Shown one piece after another: positions 15,513 through 23,734 of a DNA stretch of 32,850 nt; the stretch's first letter is position 1, and every line of letters starts with the position of its first letter. The position numbers were made by a program, and so were the translations under genes. Source of the DNA: Proteiniphilum sp. (GTDB lineage Bacteria; Bacteroidota; Bacteroidia; Bacteroidales; Dysgonomonadaceae); the NCBI GenBank assembly GCA_015478855.1, contig JADMKJ010000002.1:6568-39417 (forward strand). Direction: 5' to 3'. The notes under the pieces were generated by a model that worked only from the letters and a program-made list of their open reading frames with translations, was not told where the DNA came from and did not search any database.

Positions 15513-16088
15513 GTGGGGTTGACGATAACAAAAGAACAGATAGCTGAATTACCGAAAGAGACGTTTGACGGCAATATTATAGTGATTGATCATATAAATG
15601 AGGTGTGTGAAGCATTGAACTATCTTTCCACCAAGCCGATACTTGGCTTCGATACAGAAACGAAGCCGGCTTTTAAGAGGGGGCAAGTACATAAGGTGGC
15701 ACTGATGCAATTATCCACGGAGGAGGAGTGTTTCCTGTTCCGTCTGAATAAGATTGGCTATCCCGATGAACTGGAGTCGTTCATGATTGATCCCGGCATC
15801 AAGAAAATCGGGCTCTCGTTGCGGGATGATTTTGCCGCTATACGTAAACGTTCAAAAGGAATACCGGAGAATTTCATTGATCTGCAGCTGTTCGTCGATA
15901 AGTTCGGCATAGAGGATAACAGCCTGCAAAAGATCTATGCTATTATTTTCGGCAAGAAAATATCCAAAAGCCAACGTATTTCCAACTGGGAAGCTCCCGT
16001 GCTCACACCGGCGCAGCAGTCCTACGCGGCAATAGATGCCTGGGCCTGCCTTCGTATCTACAATCATTTAACCGATAACAATGAATAA
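15513..16088 (+). CDS. 3'-5' exonuclease domain protein (DnaQ/RNase D-like)
   Basis: A 191-residue DEDD-type nuclease. DTE (D47, E49) forms exo motif I, GLSLRDDF gives the motif II aspartate, and YAAIDAWA gives motif III. There is no HRDC domain, so it is a compact single-domain exonuclease rather than full RNase D. The frame opens with GTG at 15513, 2 bp after the preceding stop; TTG at 15519 is an alternative and no ATG fits. The stop codon overlaps the next gene's ATG region by 8 bp. The substrate (RNA or DNA ends) cannot be told from sequence. Confidence 0.88.
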   Translation: MGLTITKEQIAELPKETFDGNIIVIDHINEVCEALNYLSTKPILGFDTETKPAFKRGQVHKVALMQLSTEEECFLFRLNKIGYPDELESFMIDPGIKKIGLSLRDDFAAIRKRSKGIPENFIDLQLFVDKFGIEDNSLQKIYAIIFGKKISKSQRISNWEAPVLTPAQQSYAAIDAWACLRIYNHLTDNNE

Positions 16089-17277
16089 GATGTACAAAGA
16101 AATAGTGCTGAAACCAAAGAAGGAAGAATCGTTGAAACGGTTTCATCCATGGCTCTTTTCAGGTGCTATAGGCCGTAAACCGGAGCTTCTCGATGAGGGT
16201 GAAGTCGTGCGTGTGCTCTCCTCCGACGGTAAATTTCTGGGAGTGGGACATTATCAGATTGGCAGTATCAGCGTACGTATACTGTCGTTTCGGGATGAAC
16301 AGATAGATGATGCTTTTTACAGGGAGAGCATTTTGCGGGCCTACAAGCTGCGCCATGAGCTGCAGCTTGTGAGAGATGATAACAATACCTTCAGACTGCT
16401 ACATGGTGAAGGTGATCATCTGCCGGGTCTGATCATCGATATCTATGGCGATACTGCCGTGATACAGGCTCATTCAGTGGGTATGCACAATGATCTGGCA
16501 CTCATTACGGATGCTTTAAAACAGATTATCCCGCCCGGAAGATTAAAGCATATCTTCTACAAATCGGAAGGTACACTCCCCTTCAAAGCAGGCCTGGCAC
16601 CGGAAGATGCATACATCTCAGGTGGAGAGGACGTGGATGGTATCGCACTGGAGAACGGACTGAAATTTCATATCGACTGGCTTAAAGGGCAGAAAACCGG
16701 TTTTTTTATCGACCAACGGGAGAACAGGCAACTGTTTGCGTACTATGCCAAAGATAGGCAGGTGTTGAATATGTTCTGCTACACCGGCGGCTTCTCTGTA
16801 TATGCCCTGCGTGGAGGAGCCCGAAATGTGGTTTCGGTAGACAGCTCGGCGAAAGCAGTATCTCTCACCGATCTAAATGTACACCTCAATTTCGGTGAGG
16901 ATCCACGCCATAGCTCCTCGGCAGAAGATGCTTTCAAGTACCTTAAACAAATGCCTGAGGGGAAGTATGATCTCATTGTGCTCGACCCTCCCGCTTTTGC
17001 CAAACATCGGGGAGCGATCAGCAACGCCCTGCAGGGTTACAAAAAGCTGAATCTCTCCGCCATGGAGAAAATTGCCCCGGGAGGAATCCTCTTCACTTTC
17101 TCCTGTTCACAGGTGATCACAAAAGAACAGTTTCGACTTGCCGTGTTTAGTGCAGCAGCTATTTCCGGAAGAAAAGTGAGAATACTGCATCAGCTTACAC
17201 AGCCCGCCGATCACCCCATCAACATTTATCATCCCGAAGGAGAATACCTCAAAGGATTGATCCTGCAGGTAGAGTAA
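16081..17277 (+). CDS. RlmI-like 23S rRNA (cytosine-C5) methyltransferase
   Basis: A 398-residue SAM-dependent methyltransferase. The N-terminal PUA domain (about 5-75) has HPWLFSGAI. The methyltransferase core has SAM motif I NMFCYTGGFS (230-239), DPPAFAK (302-308), and the catalytic cysteine C342 in FSCSQV. This is the COG1092/RlmI plan, whose E. coli member makes m5C1962 in 23S rRNA. ATG 16081 overlaps the previous gene by 8 bp. ATG 16090 gives MYKEIVLKP..., which matches Bacteroides homologues and may be the used start. Translational coupling with the exonuclease is likely. Confidence 0.92.
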   Translation: MNKMYKEIVLKPKKEESLKRFHPWLFSGAIGRKPELLDEGEVVRVLSSDGKFLGVGHYQIGSISVRILSFRDEQIDDAFYRESILRAYKLRHELQLVRDDNNTFRLLHGEGDHLPGLIIDIYGDTAVIQAHSVGMHNDLALITDALKQIIPPGRLKHIFYKSEGTLPFKAGLAPEDAYISGGEDVDGIALENGLKFHIDWLKGQKTGFFIDQRENRQLFAYYAKDRQVLNMFCYTGGFSVYALRGGARNVVSVDSSAKAVSLTDLNVHLNFGEDPRHSSSAEDAFKYLKQMPEGKYDLIVLDPPAFAKHRGAISNALQGYKKLNLSAMEKIAPGGILFTFSCSQVITKEQFRLAVFSAAAISGRKVRILHQLTQPADHPINIYHPEGEYLKGLILQVE

Positions 17278-17360
17278 AACCCTTAAAATGCGTTGAAATC
17301 TCTTTGAAGGGTCGCTATTATGTTAAACTGTGTAAAATATCTCATTTTCCTGTTCGATAG

Positions 17361-17392
17361 TTATGTTTTATAACACAAAACGCCTATATTTG
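17361..17392 (+). promoter_or_regulatory. Promoter upstream of a possible small RNA
   Basis: TATATTTG (17385-17392) matches the -7 consensus fully. TTATG (17361-17365) lies 19 nt before it and is close to TTTG. Expected transcription start is near 17399, well short of the next gene. Confidence 0.55.
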
Positions 17393-17398
17393 CAACGT

Positions 17399-17468
17399 GT
17401 TTTTCATGGTATTAGATTTAAGGTTAACAATGAAGATTGGTTGTCGTGAGACAACCTTTCCTTTTTTA
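17399..17468 (+). ncRNA. Candidate small RNA or terminated leader between rlmI-like and GSCFA genes
   Basis: A promoter at 17361-17392 is followed about 47 nt after the predicted start by a perfect hairpin and T-rich tail (17439-17465). The unit would give an RNA of roughly 65-70 nt. No convincing open frame lies inside, although an ATG occurs at 17430. The following gene has its own -7 box at 17535-17542, so this unit is not simply its leader. It could be a stand-alone small RNA or an attenuator. I have an unverified recollection of similar short elements in other Bacteroidetes. Confidence 0.4.
17439..17465 (+). terminator. Intrinsic terminator
   Basis: GGTTGTC (17439-17445), loop GTGA, GACAACC (17450-17456), then TTTCCTTTTTT. 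A 7-bp perfect stem with a tetraloop and T-rich tail. It ends the candidate small RNA and could also stop readthrough from the methyltransferase gene. Confidence 0.75.
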
Positions 17469-17534
17469 TAGACTCTCCCTTCTCTTTTCACAAATTATAA
17501 ATGGTTGTATTGGTTTAATTGGTGGCTTTATTGT

Positions 17535-17542
17535 TATTTTTG
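17535..17542 (+). promoter_or_regulatory. -7 box for the GSCFA-murF/alr transcript
   Basis: TATTTTTG fits TAnnTTTG, 18 bp before the ATG at 17561. An ATTG at 17509-17512 is a possible, rather distant -33 element. The box lies inside the TTG-initiated extension of the open frame, which argues that translation starts at 17561. Confidence 0.55.
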
Positions 17543-17560
17543 TGTAGTAATAGAGATAAG

Positions 17561-18559
17561 ATGAAAATTGATTTCAGAACACCTGTAGATATACCTGCAA
17601 CGGATATTTCGATGGATCATTCCACCGGAGTGATGCTCTTCGGTTCCTGTTTTTCCGAGAATATCGGGTTAAAGCTTACACGGTTTAAGTTTCAGGTAGA
17701 TGTAAACCCATTTGGTATATTATATAATCCCATTTCTGTCTCCCGGGCCATCAGGAGGATACTCTCAGCAGATTCGTTTTCAGAATCTGATCTGCTTTAT
17801 AATAATGAACTCTACCATAGCCTGATGCATCACGGCCATTTTTCTGCTACCGACAAGCAAACCTGTCTGCAGAATATCTCACTGCGATTTGAGAAAGCTG
17901 TAGCCTCCATTCATCAAACGGATATTTTCCTCATCACCTTCGGTTCAGCCTTTGTATATCAATTTAAAGAGAGTGGGGAGATAGCAGGAAACTGTCATAA
18001 AATGCCTGCCGATAGATTTAATCGTTTTCGACTATCGGTTGAACAGATCGTGGAGGAGTGGACAGAGGTGATCTACCTGCTCACCGCCATGAATCCTTCA
18101 ACAAAGCTGCTCTTCACTGTCAGTCCGGTGCGACACTGGAAAGAGGGTGCACATGAGAATCAAATAAGCAAGTCTACACTGCATCTGGCCATCGATGCAC
18201 TACAAAAGCAATTCGAACAGTATGTCGGCTATTTTCCTGCCTACGAGGTGATGATGGATGAATTGCGTGATTACCGTTTTTACGATGAGGATATGGTGCA
18301 TCCCAATTCCCTGGCCACAGAATATATATGGGATCTTTTTTCGGATACCTATTTCTCTGAAGAAACAGGAATGATCAACAAGGAGTGGGCACCGATAAGG
18401 CGAGCATTAGAGCATCGTCCTCTTCATCCGGGAACGGAGGCTTACCGCCACTTCCTGGCTGCAACAGCTCAAAAACTGGAGACCTTTGCCGTCAGACATC
18501 CTGAGATCACCTGCGAGGAGGAAAGACATTTACTTTCAGCATTAAATAACTTGACATGA
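17561..18559 (+). CDS. GSCFA domain-containing protein
   Basis: A 332-residue soluble protein named for its N-terminal motif, here GSCFSENIG (28-36). The motif resembles block I of SGNH/GDSL hydrolases, with Ser as possible nucleophile. A late DEDMVHPNSLAT segment looks like the matching Asp-x-x-His block. An esterase or acyl-transfer role is therefore plausible but unproven. The longer frame from a TTG at 17519 is rejected because a promoter box lies within it. The stop overlaps the murF-alr start as ATGA, so the two are coupled, which suggests a link to cell wall or envelope. Confidence 0.87.
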   Translation: MKIDFRTPVDIPATDISMDHSTGVMLFGSCFSENIGLKLTRFKFQVDVNPFGILYNPISVSRAIRRILSADSFSESDLLYNNELYHSLMHHGHFSATDKQTCLQNISLRFEKAVASIHQTDIFLITFGSAFVYQFKESGEIAGNCHKMPADRFNRFRLSVEQIVEEWTEVIYLLTAMNPSTKLLFTVSPVRHWKEGAHENQISKSTLHLAIDALQKQFEQYVGYFPAYEVMMDELRDYRFYDEDMVHPNSLATEYIWDLFSDTYFSEETGMINKEWAPIRRALEHRPLHPGTEAYRHFLAATAQKLETFAVRHPEITCEEERHLLSALNNLT

Positions 18560-21024
18560 TATACACTATTCAACAGATAGCATCAATTGTAGGAATGCAA
18601 TCTGCGAACCTTCATCCGGCAGATATTTCCATTTTACTCACCGATAGCAGGAGGTTGTCGGTACCGGAGGAGACCCTTTTTTTCGCACTGGAAACCAAGA
18701 ATAATGATGCGCATCTCTTTGTGAGTAACCTCTATCAGTTGGGAGTACGCAATTTCGTAGTATCAAAACTATTGCCTGAATGGGGCCATTTTTCAGATGC
18801 CAACTTTCTGAAGGTGAGAAACAGCCTTGCCGCCCTGCAGAAGATAGCTGCGCATCACAGGGCTCAATTCGATATTCCTGTCATCGGTATTACCGGAAGC
18901 AACGGGAAAACTGTAGTGAAAGAGTGGCTTTACCAGTTGCTTGAAAAAAGCTACAATGTTGTACGTTCGCCCCGCAGCTATAATTCTCAGATTGGTGTGC
19001 CGCTATCGGTCTGGCAAATTGACCAGCAGGCGGAACTCTGTATCTTTGAAGCCGGTATATCGATGCCCGATGAGATGGAACTGCTGGAGCCCATTATCAG
19101 GCCCACCATCGGGGTGCTGACTAAAATAGGGGAGGCACATCAGGAAAATTTCACGTCACTGCAGCAGAAGTGCATGGAGAAGCTGGAGCTCTTCACCAAT
19201 TGTGATGTCTTCATTTTCGATGAGGATAATGAGCTGGTCTCCCGAAGTGTCGACTTGATGGTTCTCTCTCAGAAAACCTTCTCCTGGTCAAGACAGAACA
19301 GGGATGCCCACCTCTTTATTTCATCCATCCGTAAGAAGGATGAACGCACGGAGATACATTACTCGTTTATGAACTTCGACTACTCCTTTGTTATTCCCTT
19401 CACCGATGAGGCCTCCATTGAAAATGCCATCAGCTGTCTGGCGGTTGCACTTTATCTGCACGTTTCACCGTTGGAAATATCTGATAGGATGATGCTGTTG
19501 GAACCGGTTGCCATGCGGCTCGATCTGCGTAAGGGAAAACAGGACTGTCTGGTAATCAATGACAGTTACAATTCAGATATCAATTCCATCAGGATCGCGC
19601 TCGATTTTCAGCAACAACGCAAGATGGACCGTCCCCTGAAGAAAACAGTGATCCTCTCCGACATCCTTCAGTCAGGGGTATCACCCAGATCACTTTACAA
19701 AAAGGTGGCAGGCATGGTGGAACAGAGTGGGATTAAAAGAATTATAGGTATAGGACAGCATATCTCAGCAAATGCCGATCTGTTCTCCATGGCAGAGAAA
19801 ACATTCTACTCAACAACAGATGAGTTCATTGCGTCGGGTGAATGGAAAAGCTTCCGGCAGGAATTGATTCTGTTGAAGGGTGCACGTAGGTTTCATTTCG
19901 AGAAAATAAGCACACTCATTGAAGATCGGGTGCTTGAAACACTGCTTGAGGTTGATCTGGATGCGGTTGTGCACAACTTTAATTTTTATAAATCAAAGCT
20001 GCAGCCCGGCGTGAAGCTTCTTTGCATGGTGAAGGCGAATGCCTACGGGGCAGGTGCCGTAGAGATTGCCAAGACATTGCAATATCACCGATGTGATTAC
20101 CTGGCCGTGGCCGTGGCGGAGGAGGGTATCCAGCTTAGAAATGAAGGTATCTCCCTTCCTGTGATCGTCCTTAATCCGGAGGTGCATAGTTTTGAGGAGA
20201 TCTATACGAACGATCTTGAACCCGAGCTGTACAATTTCAGGATACTGGATGCTTTTATTAAAGAGGCGGAAAGAAGAGGTGTAACCGATTATCCCGTTCA
20301 TCTGAAAATTGATTCCGGCATGCACCGCTTGGGGTTCCTCCCTGAACAGATTCCTGCATTGGTGCAGATGCTCAACGCACAAAAAGGAGTTAAAGTTCGT
20401 TCGGTCTTCTCTCATCTCTCTGCGAGCGAAAGCTGGCTCTTTGATGATTTCACGCACCAACAGATGGAGACATTCAACCGGGCAGCAAGTGTGATTGAAG
20501 AAGCGTTACATTACAAGCTCTACAAACATATTCTCAACTCCGCGGGGATGGAGCGTTTTCCTGAAACAGAATGGGATATGGCTCGCCTGGGTATAGGACT
20601 CTACGGTGTCAGCGCCAGTGGCTTGAGCGGATTGAAAAATGTGTGCACGCTGAAGACAACCATATTACAGATTAAACAGATCTCCTCGAACGAGACCATC
20701 GGCTATGGAAGAAAAGAAATACTGCATCGTGACGCACGCATAGCTACCATCCGGTTTGGCTACGCCGACGGGCTGGACAGACAATTCGGCAACAGGAAAG
20801 GAAAAGTACTTATCAACGGGCACCTCGCACCCATCGTAGGAAATGTATGCATGGACCTCACCATGGTAGATGTGACAGATATTCCGGCCAACGAAGGTGA
20901 CACGGTGATACTCTTCGGTGAAGGACTCTCTGTGATTGTGCTTGCCGACGCGATAGGTACCATACCCTATGAGATACTCACATCCATCTCTCCGCGTGTG
21001 AAACGCATCTATGTCAAAGAATAA
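18556..21024 (+). CDS. Bifunctional MurF ligase / alanine racemase
   Basis: An 822-residue fusion. Residues 1-455 are UDP-MurNAc-tripeptide:D-Ala-D-Ala ligase, with ATP loop GITGSNGKT (111-119), FEAGISMPDEME (164-175) and NDSYNSD (335-341). Residues about 456-822 are PLP alanine racemase, with K493 in MVKANAYGAG, the C-terminal barrel with IGYGRK, and NVCMDLTMVDVT. One chain thus makes D-Ala and adds D-Ala-D-Ala to the precursor. The fusion is characteristic of Bacteroidetes. Both halves look complete. It starts with ATG overlapping the GSCFA stop by 4 bp. Confidence 0.97.
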   Translation: MIYTIQQIASIVGMQSANLHPADISILLTDSRRLSVPEETLFFALETKNNDAHLFVSNLYQLGVRNFVVSKLLPEWGHFSDANFLKVRNSLAALQKIAAHHRAQFDIPVIGITGSNGKTVVKEWLYQLLEKSYNVVRSPRSYNSQIGVPLSVWQIDQQAELCIFEAGISMPDEMELLEPIIRPTIGVLTKIGEAHQENFTSLQQKCMEKLELFTNCDVFIFDEDNELVSRSVDLMVLSQKTFSWSRQNRDAHLFISSIRKKDERTEIHYSFMNFDYSFVIPFTDEASIENAISCLAVALYLHVSPLEISDRMMLLEPVAMRLDLRKGKQDCLVINDSYNSDINSIRIALDFQQQRKMDRPLKKTVILSDILQSGVSPRSLYKKVAGMVEQSGIKRIIGIGQHISANADLFSMAEKTFYSTTDEFIASGEWKSFRQELILLKGARRFHFEKISTLIEDRVLETLLEVDLDAVVHNFNFYKSKLQPGVKLLCMVKANAYGAGAVEIAKTLQYHRCDYLAVAVAEEGIQLRNEGISLPVIVLNPEVHSFEEIYTNDLEPELYNFRILDAFIKEAERRGVTDYPVHLKIDSGMHRLGFLPEQIPALVQMLNAQKGVKVRSVFSHLSASESWLFDDFTHQQMETFNRAASVIEEALHYKLYKHILNSAGMERFPETEWDMARLGIGLYGVSASGLSGLKNVCTLKTTILQIKQISSNETIGYGRKEILHRDARIATIRFGYADGLDRQFGNRKGKVLINGHLAPIVGNVCMDLTMVDVTDIPANEGDTVILFGEGLSVIVLADAIGTIPYEILTSISPRVKRIYVKE

Positions 21025-21112
21025 CCCCTCTCTGCGTAAGAGCTTACTGTTTTCACTCTCTGTAGGGCTTCCGAAAACACCATTCCCGCTCAACTGAAAG
21101 GTAGGGTATATA

Positions 21113-21155
21113 ACAAAAAAAAGCATCCCGATCATAACGATCGGGATGCTTTTTA
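21113..21155. terminator. Bidirectional intrinsic terminator between murF-alr and ompA-like genes
   Basis: A 13-bp perfect stem, AAGCATCCCGATC (21121-21133) and GATCGGGATGCTT (21139-21151), with loop ATAAC. An A-run lies on the left and a T-run on the right, so it works on either strand. It sits between convergent genes ending at 21024 (plus) and 21172 (minus). Confidence 0.93.
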
Positions 21156-21171
21156 AATATTGTCTCTGTTG

Positions 21172-22344
21172 TTAGTCTACAAAGAAGATAGCAACACGGT
21201 TCCAGTCGTTTTCTGCATATGGCTGTACGGTATCACCCTTCCAGTCAATTGAGATACGATCGCTGTCGATTCCGTATTCGCTGGTCAATGCATCAGCAAC
21301 GGCTCTTGCACGTCTTTCAGACAATGCGAAGTTGTAATCGGGAGTACCTGTTTGTGCGTCTGCGTATGCAATGATGTTTACTTTTGCATTGTCATTTGCT
21401 TTCAGGTATTCAGCAGTGTTGTAAACGCTTACTTGCTGTCCTTTGTCAATTGTTGACGAGTTGATGCGGAAGAATACTACGTTAGGAACGTAAACTGATT
21501 CGTCTGCTACCACTGTCTGTACTTCAGGACATTCCGGGCAAGACTCTGGTCTCAGGCTCAACTCTTCGTTTTCAGCGCGAAGTCTGTTGATCTGGCTGTT
21601 CAGGTCGTTGATCAGGTTGTAGTCCATCAATTCAGCAGGTGTGAAACCTTGTTTGCCACCTAAACCGAATTTGAAACCGGCAGTACCGGTGAAGAGACCA
21701 TCATATCCGATATATTCTCCAATTCCGGGGCTTGTACCGTCGAAACCGGCATCAGTAAGTCTGAAACCTAATTCCACGAACAGAGCAATACTGTTGGAAA
21801 ACTGGAAGTTGTTGATCAAACCTACATTGTATGTAAGCGTCTGGTTTTGATTCTTGAACAGATCATTGTCAGGAAAAGGTCTTTTCCAATCGTCATTCAA
21901 ACCATACATGTAACCAATACCGATGTAAGGTATAAGGCTGTATACTCTGTCAGGATTGTATGTACCCCATGCGTTGATGATGTTGTACATCAAATCTACA
22001 TGTCCGCCTACCCAGTTCTTTTCCGGGCCGTATGGTGCTGTAACATCGCTGTTTACATGTTTGATATGACCACCGTCAATCACAACACGTGCACCCCAGT
22101 TAGGAGTATTCCAGCGTCCGAATTCGAGCTGTCCCATCCAACCTAAGCGATCACCTAAACCGGCGTCAGCATCATTCTCACCTGTGGTGAAATAAATATT
22201 CGTTCCGCCGCCGATTCCCATATACCAGTTGTCACTTGCTTTGTTCTTAAGGTACACTGTACCCTGAGAAACGTTCTGTACTTCCTGTGCACTAATGCTA
22301 AAAGCAAGAAGAGCAGTAAATAAAAGTAAACTTAACTTTTTCAT
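21172..22344 (-). CDS. OmpA family outer-membrane protein
   Basis: A 390-residue protein. It has a signal peptide (1 to about 19, MKKLSLLLFT...SAQ) and an N-terminal beta-barrel (about 25-230) rich in alternating aromatic/glycine strands. A short coiled coil (245-262) is followed by CPECPE (C269, C272), and the peptidoglycan-binding OmpA-C domain lies at about 285-390 with NVVFFRINSSTID and FALSERRARAVADAL. The plan matches the major Porphyromonas/Bacteroides OmpA proteins, which tether the outer membrane to the wall. The two cysteines may crosslink subunits, as reported for the P. gingivalis proteins. A long leader (about 200 nt) precedes it. Confidence 0.93.
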   Translation of the reverse strand: MKKLSLLLFTALLAFSISAQEVQNVSQGTVYLKNKASDNWYMGIGGGTNIYFTTGENDADAGLGDRLGWMGQLEFGRWNTPNWGARVVIDGGHIKHVNSDVTAPYGPEKNWVGGHVDLMYNIINAWGTYNPDRVYSLIPYIGIGYMYGLNDDWKRPFPDNDLFKNQNQTLTYNVGLINNFQFSNSIALFVELGFRLTDAGFDGTSPGIGEYIGYDGLFTGTAGFKFGLGGKQGFTPAELMDYNLINDLNSQINRLRAENEELSLRPESCPECPEVQTVVADESVYVPNVVFFRINSSTIDKGQQVSVYNTAEYLKANDNAKVNIIAYADAQTGTPDYNFALSERRARAVADALTSEYGIDSDRISIDWKGDTVQPYAENDWNRVAIFFVD

Positions 22345-22673
22345 AAATTTAAATTCTAATTAAACATTTTTTTTGTTACAATAACTCGATATTATTTTGT
22401 TCTGTTCAGTGCTGCTGCACTCAGTTAGCACTTTTATTGGTCCATGTATAACGTTTCCGTTATAAAAATGTTCGATAAAATTACCATATAATATGTAATT
22501 ATTTCGCTTGAAGAAGTTTATCTGTTCTAAATTAGCACATAAACTTAAGATTGCAAATATAAAACTTAAATTTTATATATTCTTTGTTTTCTTCAATAAA
22601 ACAGTAATAATCGCTTATATATGGCGTTTTTCCACGTTTTCACCTTTTTTGGCCCCGGAAAAATAAAGAACAA
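22345..22673 (-). promoter_or_regulatory. ompA-like promoter and long structured leader
   Basis: This 329-bp gap holds no gene. TATATTTG on the minus strand (22561-22554) is a perfect -7 box, though no -33 element is evident. It predicts a start near 22547 and a leader of about 200 nt. The leader contains a perfect 7-bp hairpin TATAACG/CGTTATA with loop TTTC (22447-22464) and a 5-bp AGTGC/GCACT hairpin near 22409-22424. Poly-T (plus strand) lies close to the start codon. Long leaders fit highly expressed, stable porin mRNA. No strong terminator for the sigma factor gene was seen. Confidence 0.5.
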
Positions 22674-23534
22674 TTAACCTAAATAGCTTTTTAGCAATTT
22701 GCTTCTGGAATCCTGTCTCAAGCGGCGGATTGCTTTTTCCTTTATCTGACGCACGCGCTCGCGGGTAAGCTGGAACTTATCACCTATCTCTTCCAGTGTC
22801 ATCTCCTGACAACCGATACCAAAGAACATTTTGATGATGTCACTCTCTCTCTCGGTAAGTGTGGAGAGTGCTCTGTCAATCTCCTTCTGAAGTGACTCAT
22901 TGATTAATTTGCGATCTGCAATAGGAGCATCATCATTTACCAGTACATCCAGCAGACTGTTGTCTTCTCCCTCAACGAAAGGGGCATCCATAGAAATGTG
23001 ACGTCCCGAAACCTTGAGTGAATCGGTCACCTTGTCCACAGAAATGTCCAGTTCAATCGCCAGCTCCTCTGCAGAAGGTCTGCGCTCATTTTCCTGTTCA
23101 AATTTCTGGAAAGCCTTACTTATTTTGTTGAGCGAGCCCACCTGATTCAGAGGCAACCTCACAATCCTGGATTGCTCAGCCAGTGCCTGCAGTATCGATT
23201 GACGGATCCACCAGACGGCATAACTGATAAATTTAAAGCCTCTGGTTTCGTCGAATTTCTCTGCAGCTTTTATCAGACCAAGATTGCCTTCGTTGATAAG
23301 GTCAGGCAAACTCAATCCCTGATTTTGGTATTGTTTTGCCACTGACACCACAAAGCGGAGGTTAGCTCTTGTGAGCTTTTCTAAAGCCTGACGATCACCT
23401 TTCTTTATTGCCTGCGCTAACTCCACTTCCTCTTCAACAGTTATGAGGTCTTCACGACCAATCTCCTGAAGATACTTGTCAAGGGATGCGCTTTCGCGAT
23501 TGGTGATTGATTTGGTAATTTTTAGTTGTCTCAT
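22674..23534 (-). CDS. rpoD: Primary sigma factor (Bacteroidetes sigma-ABfr type RpoD)
   Basis: A 286-residue sigma-70 factor, short because it lacks the long N-terminal region 1.1 of E. coli RpoD. Region 1.2 is near 17-50 ([14 protein letters not shown]), region 2 has [18 protein letters not shown] and the promoter-melting helix [15 protein letters not shown] (100-114), region 3 follows, and the region 4.2 helix-turn-helix is [22 protein letters not shown] near 253-274. This type reads the TAnnTTTG promoters found repeatedly in this window. It is monocistronic by appearance, with its own -7 box 45 bp upstream. Confidence 0.96.
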   Translation of the reverse strand: MRQLKITKSITNRESASLDKYLQEIGREDLITVEEEVELAQAIKKGDRQALEKLTRANLRFVVSVAKQYQNQGLSLPDLINEGNLGLIKAAEKFDETRGFKFISYAVWWIRQSILQALAEQSRIVRLPLNQVGSLNKISKAFQKFEQENERRPSAEELAIELDISVDKVTDSLKVSGRHISMDAPFVEGEDNSLLDVLVNDDAPIADRKLINESLQKEIDRALSTLTERESDIIKMFFGIGCQEMTLEEIGDKFQLTRERVRQIKEKAIRRLRQDSRSKLLKSYLG

Positions 23535-23578
23535 TTATATAATACTACTGGATAATTTTCATTAATTCTTAGGGGTTG

Positions 23579-23612
23579 CAAAAGTACGAAATATTTTCGT
23601 TAAAACAGTCAA
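23579..23612 (-). promoter_or_regulatory. rpoD promoter
   Basis: On the minus strand TACTTTTG (23586-23579) fits TAnnTTTG. TTG (23612-23610) lies 23 nt upstream as a possible -33. Predicted start is near 23572, leaving a leader of about 37 nt before the ATG at 23534. The sigma factor may transcribe its own gene. Confidence 0.55.
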
Positions 23613-23632
23613 TACAGCTCTTATAGTAAACA

Positions 23633-23674
23633 TATAGCAAAGGAACCCGGCAAATACCTAATTCCTTTGCTATA
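23633..23674 (-). terminator. Strong inverted repeat downstream of htrA
   Basis: Thirteen-bp perfect arms (23633-23645 and 23662-23674; TATAGCAAAGGAA and its complement) with a 16-nt loop, about 60 bp past the protease stop. The T-rich tail on the minus strand is weak (TGTTTAC), so this may be a terminator or an mRNA end-protecting hairpin. Confidence 0.5.
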
Positions 23675-23734
23675 CAAACATAATTCACTCTGTTTTTGTT
23701 ACTGAAAAGTGAAGGATTAACCTTACTTAACTTA

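Noticed and set aside
17280-17312. CCCTT/AAGGG pair after the methyltransferase gene as terminator
   Set aside because: The stem is only 5 bp with a loop of over 20 nt and no T-run; the hairpin at 17439 is a far better terminator.
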